Positions 5,768-6,171 of a DNA stretch of 6,171 nucleotides are shown in pieces. The position numbers and the translations under genes were made by a program. Each line of letters starts with the position of its first letter. The first letter of the stretch is position 1. The DNA is from JBFLVQ01 sp040758525 (GTDB lineage Bacteria > Acidobacteriota > Blastocatellia > Chloracidobacteriales > JADJPF01), in the NCBI GenBank assembly GCA_040758525.1, contig JBFLVQ010000584.1:1-6171 (forward strand). Reading direction: 5' to 3'. The notes under the pieces are model-generated. The model did not search any database and had not been told where the DNA came from. It saw only the letters and a program-made list of their open reading frames with translations.

Positions 5768-6171
5768 TTACACTTTAGCACTGGTTACTTTTTGCTGTTC
5801 ATGTGCAAAAATGGCCTTCACTGCCTCGACTATCATAGTAGGAGCCTTCTCGATTGAACCTGCATCGAAGGGTGGTTGGGGATCATATTCAATAGCGAGT
5901 TGAATCGCCTTGGCCCGTTCTTCGCCACATTCCCAGGCGATTAGGCTCAATGCCATATCAATGCCTGCCGAGACACCTGCCGCCGTAATTATCTTTCCTT
6001 GCCGGACAATACGTTGGTGTGTGGGTTTGGCGCCGAACATAGCTAAAGTATCCAGTACACTCCAATGGGTTGTTGCGGCTAGATCTTTGAGTAATCCAGC
6101 AGCAGCTAGAATCAGGGAACCGGAGCAGACCGAGGTCGTCCACTTTGATCTCTCGTGAATATGCTGCACCC
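5768..6171 (-). CDS. DJ-1/PfpI family protein, C-terminal part (runs off right edge)
   Basis: About 134 residues are visible, ending at the TAA at 5770-5768; the N-terminus lies beyond the window. Numbering visible residues from the Val codon GTG at 6169-6167: SVCSGSLILAAAGLL (13-27) holds the nucleophile-elbow Cys15 typical of DJ-1/PfpI proteins. ATTHW, then GKIITAAGVSAGIDMAL, follow, then the C-terminal IEYDPQPPFDAGS. Known: this subgroup (AraC-less, PfpI-like, with the EYDPQPPF motif) includes enzymes annotated as isonitrile or cyclohexyl-isocyanide hydratases, and many members of unknown role. The GTG is probably an internal Val, because the frame is open to the edge and family members are around 200 residues or longer with a conserved N-terminal half. 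The role here could be isonitrile hydration, glyoxalase/deglycase-like chemistry or something else. It is convergent with gene 5 and not obviously linked to the acylase operon. Confidence 0.9.
   Translation of the reverse strand, partial: VQHIHERSKWTTSVCSGSLILAAAGLLKDLAATTHWSVLDTLAMFGAKPTHQRIVRQGKIITAAGVSAGIDMALSLIAWECGEERAKAIQLAIEYDPQPPFDAGSIEKAPTMIVEAVKAIFAHEQQKVTSAKV

Noticed and set aside
5789..5811. Inverted repeat TTTTTGC / GCAAAAA that could act as a bidirectional terminator
   Set aside because: It lies inside the DJ-1/PfpI coding sequence, has only two GC pairs in a seven-pair stem and a nine-base loop, so chance is the simpler explanation.
5910..6158. Plus-strand open frame opposite the DJ-1/PfpI gene
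   Set aside because: The minus-strand frame has clear DJ-1/PfpI motifs; the plus-strand product shows none.
6167..6169. GTG as the start codon of the DJ-1/PfpI gene
   Set aside because: The frame stays open to the window edge and the protein would lack the conserved N-terminal half of the family, so this GTG is more likely an internal Val codon.

Overview
The window is a piece of bacterial chromosome, moderately AT-rich, with five recognisable protein families and one unassigned small exported-type protein. No rRNA, tRNA, CRISPR array, insertion sequence or phage gene was seen. The receiver-domain style of the histidine kinase (LTAYASSEDRLRAL, then HVSKPVEPNE), the NB-ARC protein with its ADFTGRE lead-in and the 'WKEFSSKEGKFSVLLP' protein resemble proteins I associate with Acidobacteriota (Blastocatellia-like), Chloroflexota and Cyanobacteria. 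No marker gene fixes the phylum, so this is a weak inference.

Layout: (1) 1-726, minus strand, is the N-terminal 242 codons of an NB-ARC/STAND ATPase that runs off the left edge. (2) 727-946 is a divergent intergenic region with small inverted repeats and a candidate promoter very close to the next start codon. (3) 947-5191, plus strand, is a compact three-gene run: a penicillin/acyl-homoserine-lactone acylase-family Ntn-hydrolase without a signal peptide, a free-standing 118-residue PAS protein 18 bp downstream, and a soluble PAS-coiled coil-HisKA-HATPase-receiver hybrid kinase 24 bp further on. (4) 5192-5260 is a short gap with an AT-rich imperfect hairpin and a good Shine-Dalgarno site. 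(5) 5261-5737, plus strand, is a 158-residue protein with a hydrophobic N-terminus. (6) 5768-6171, minus strand, is the C-terminal part of a DJ-1/PfpI-family protein that runs off the right edge and converges on gene 5.

The most interesting reading is that acylase, PAS protein and hybrid kinase form one transcription unit. All three look cytosolic. They could couple breakdown of an N-acyl compound to PAS-based sensing and phosphorelay signalling. This is inferred from gene order and motifs only. The acylase keeps the nucleophile Ser175 after Gly174, His at beta position 23 as in AHL acylases such as PvdQ (Gln in penicillin G acylase), and a candidate oxyanion-hole Asn419. Its start has no Shine-Dalgarno site, a -10-like box ends 11 bases before the ATG, and two perfect palindromes sit in the first 20 codons. 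This suggests a leaderless or nearly leaderless message with structure at its 5' end.
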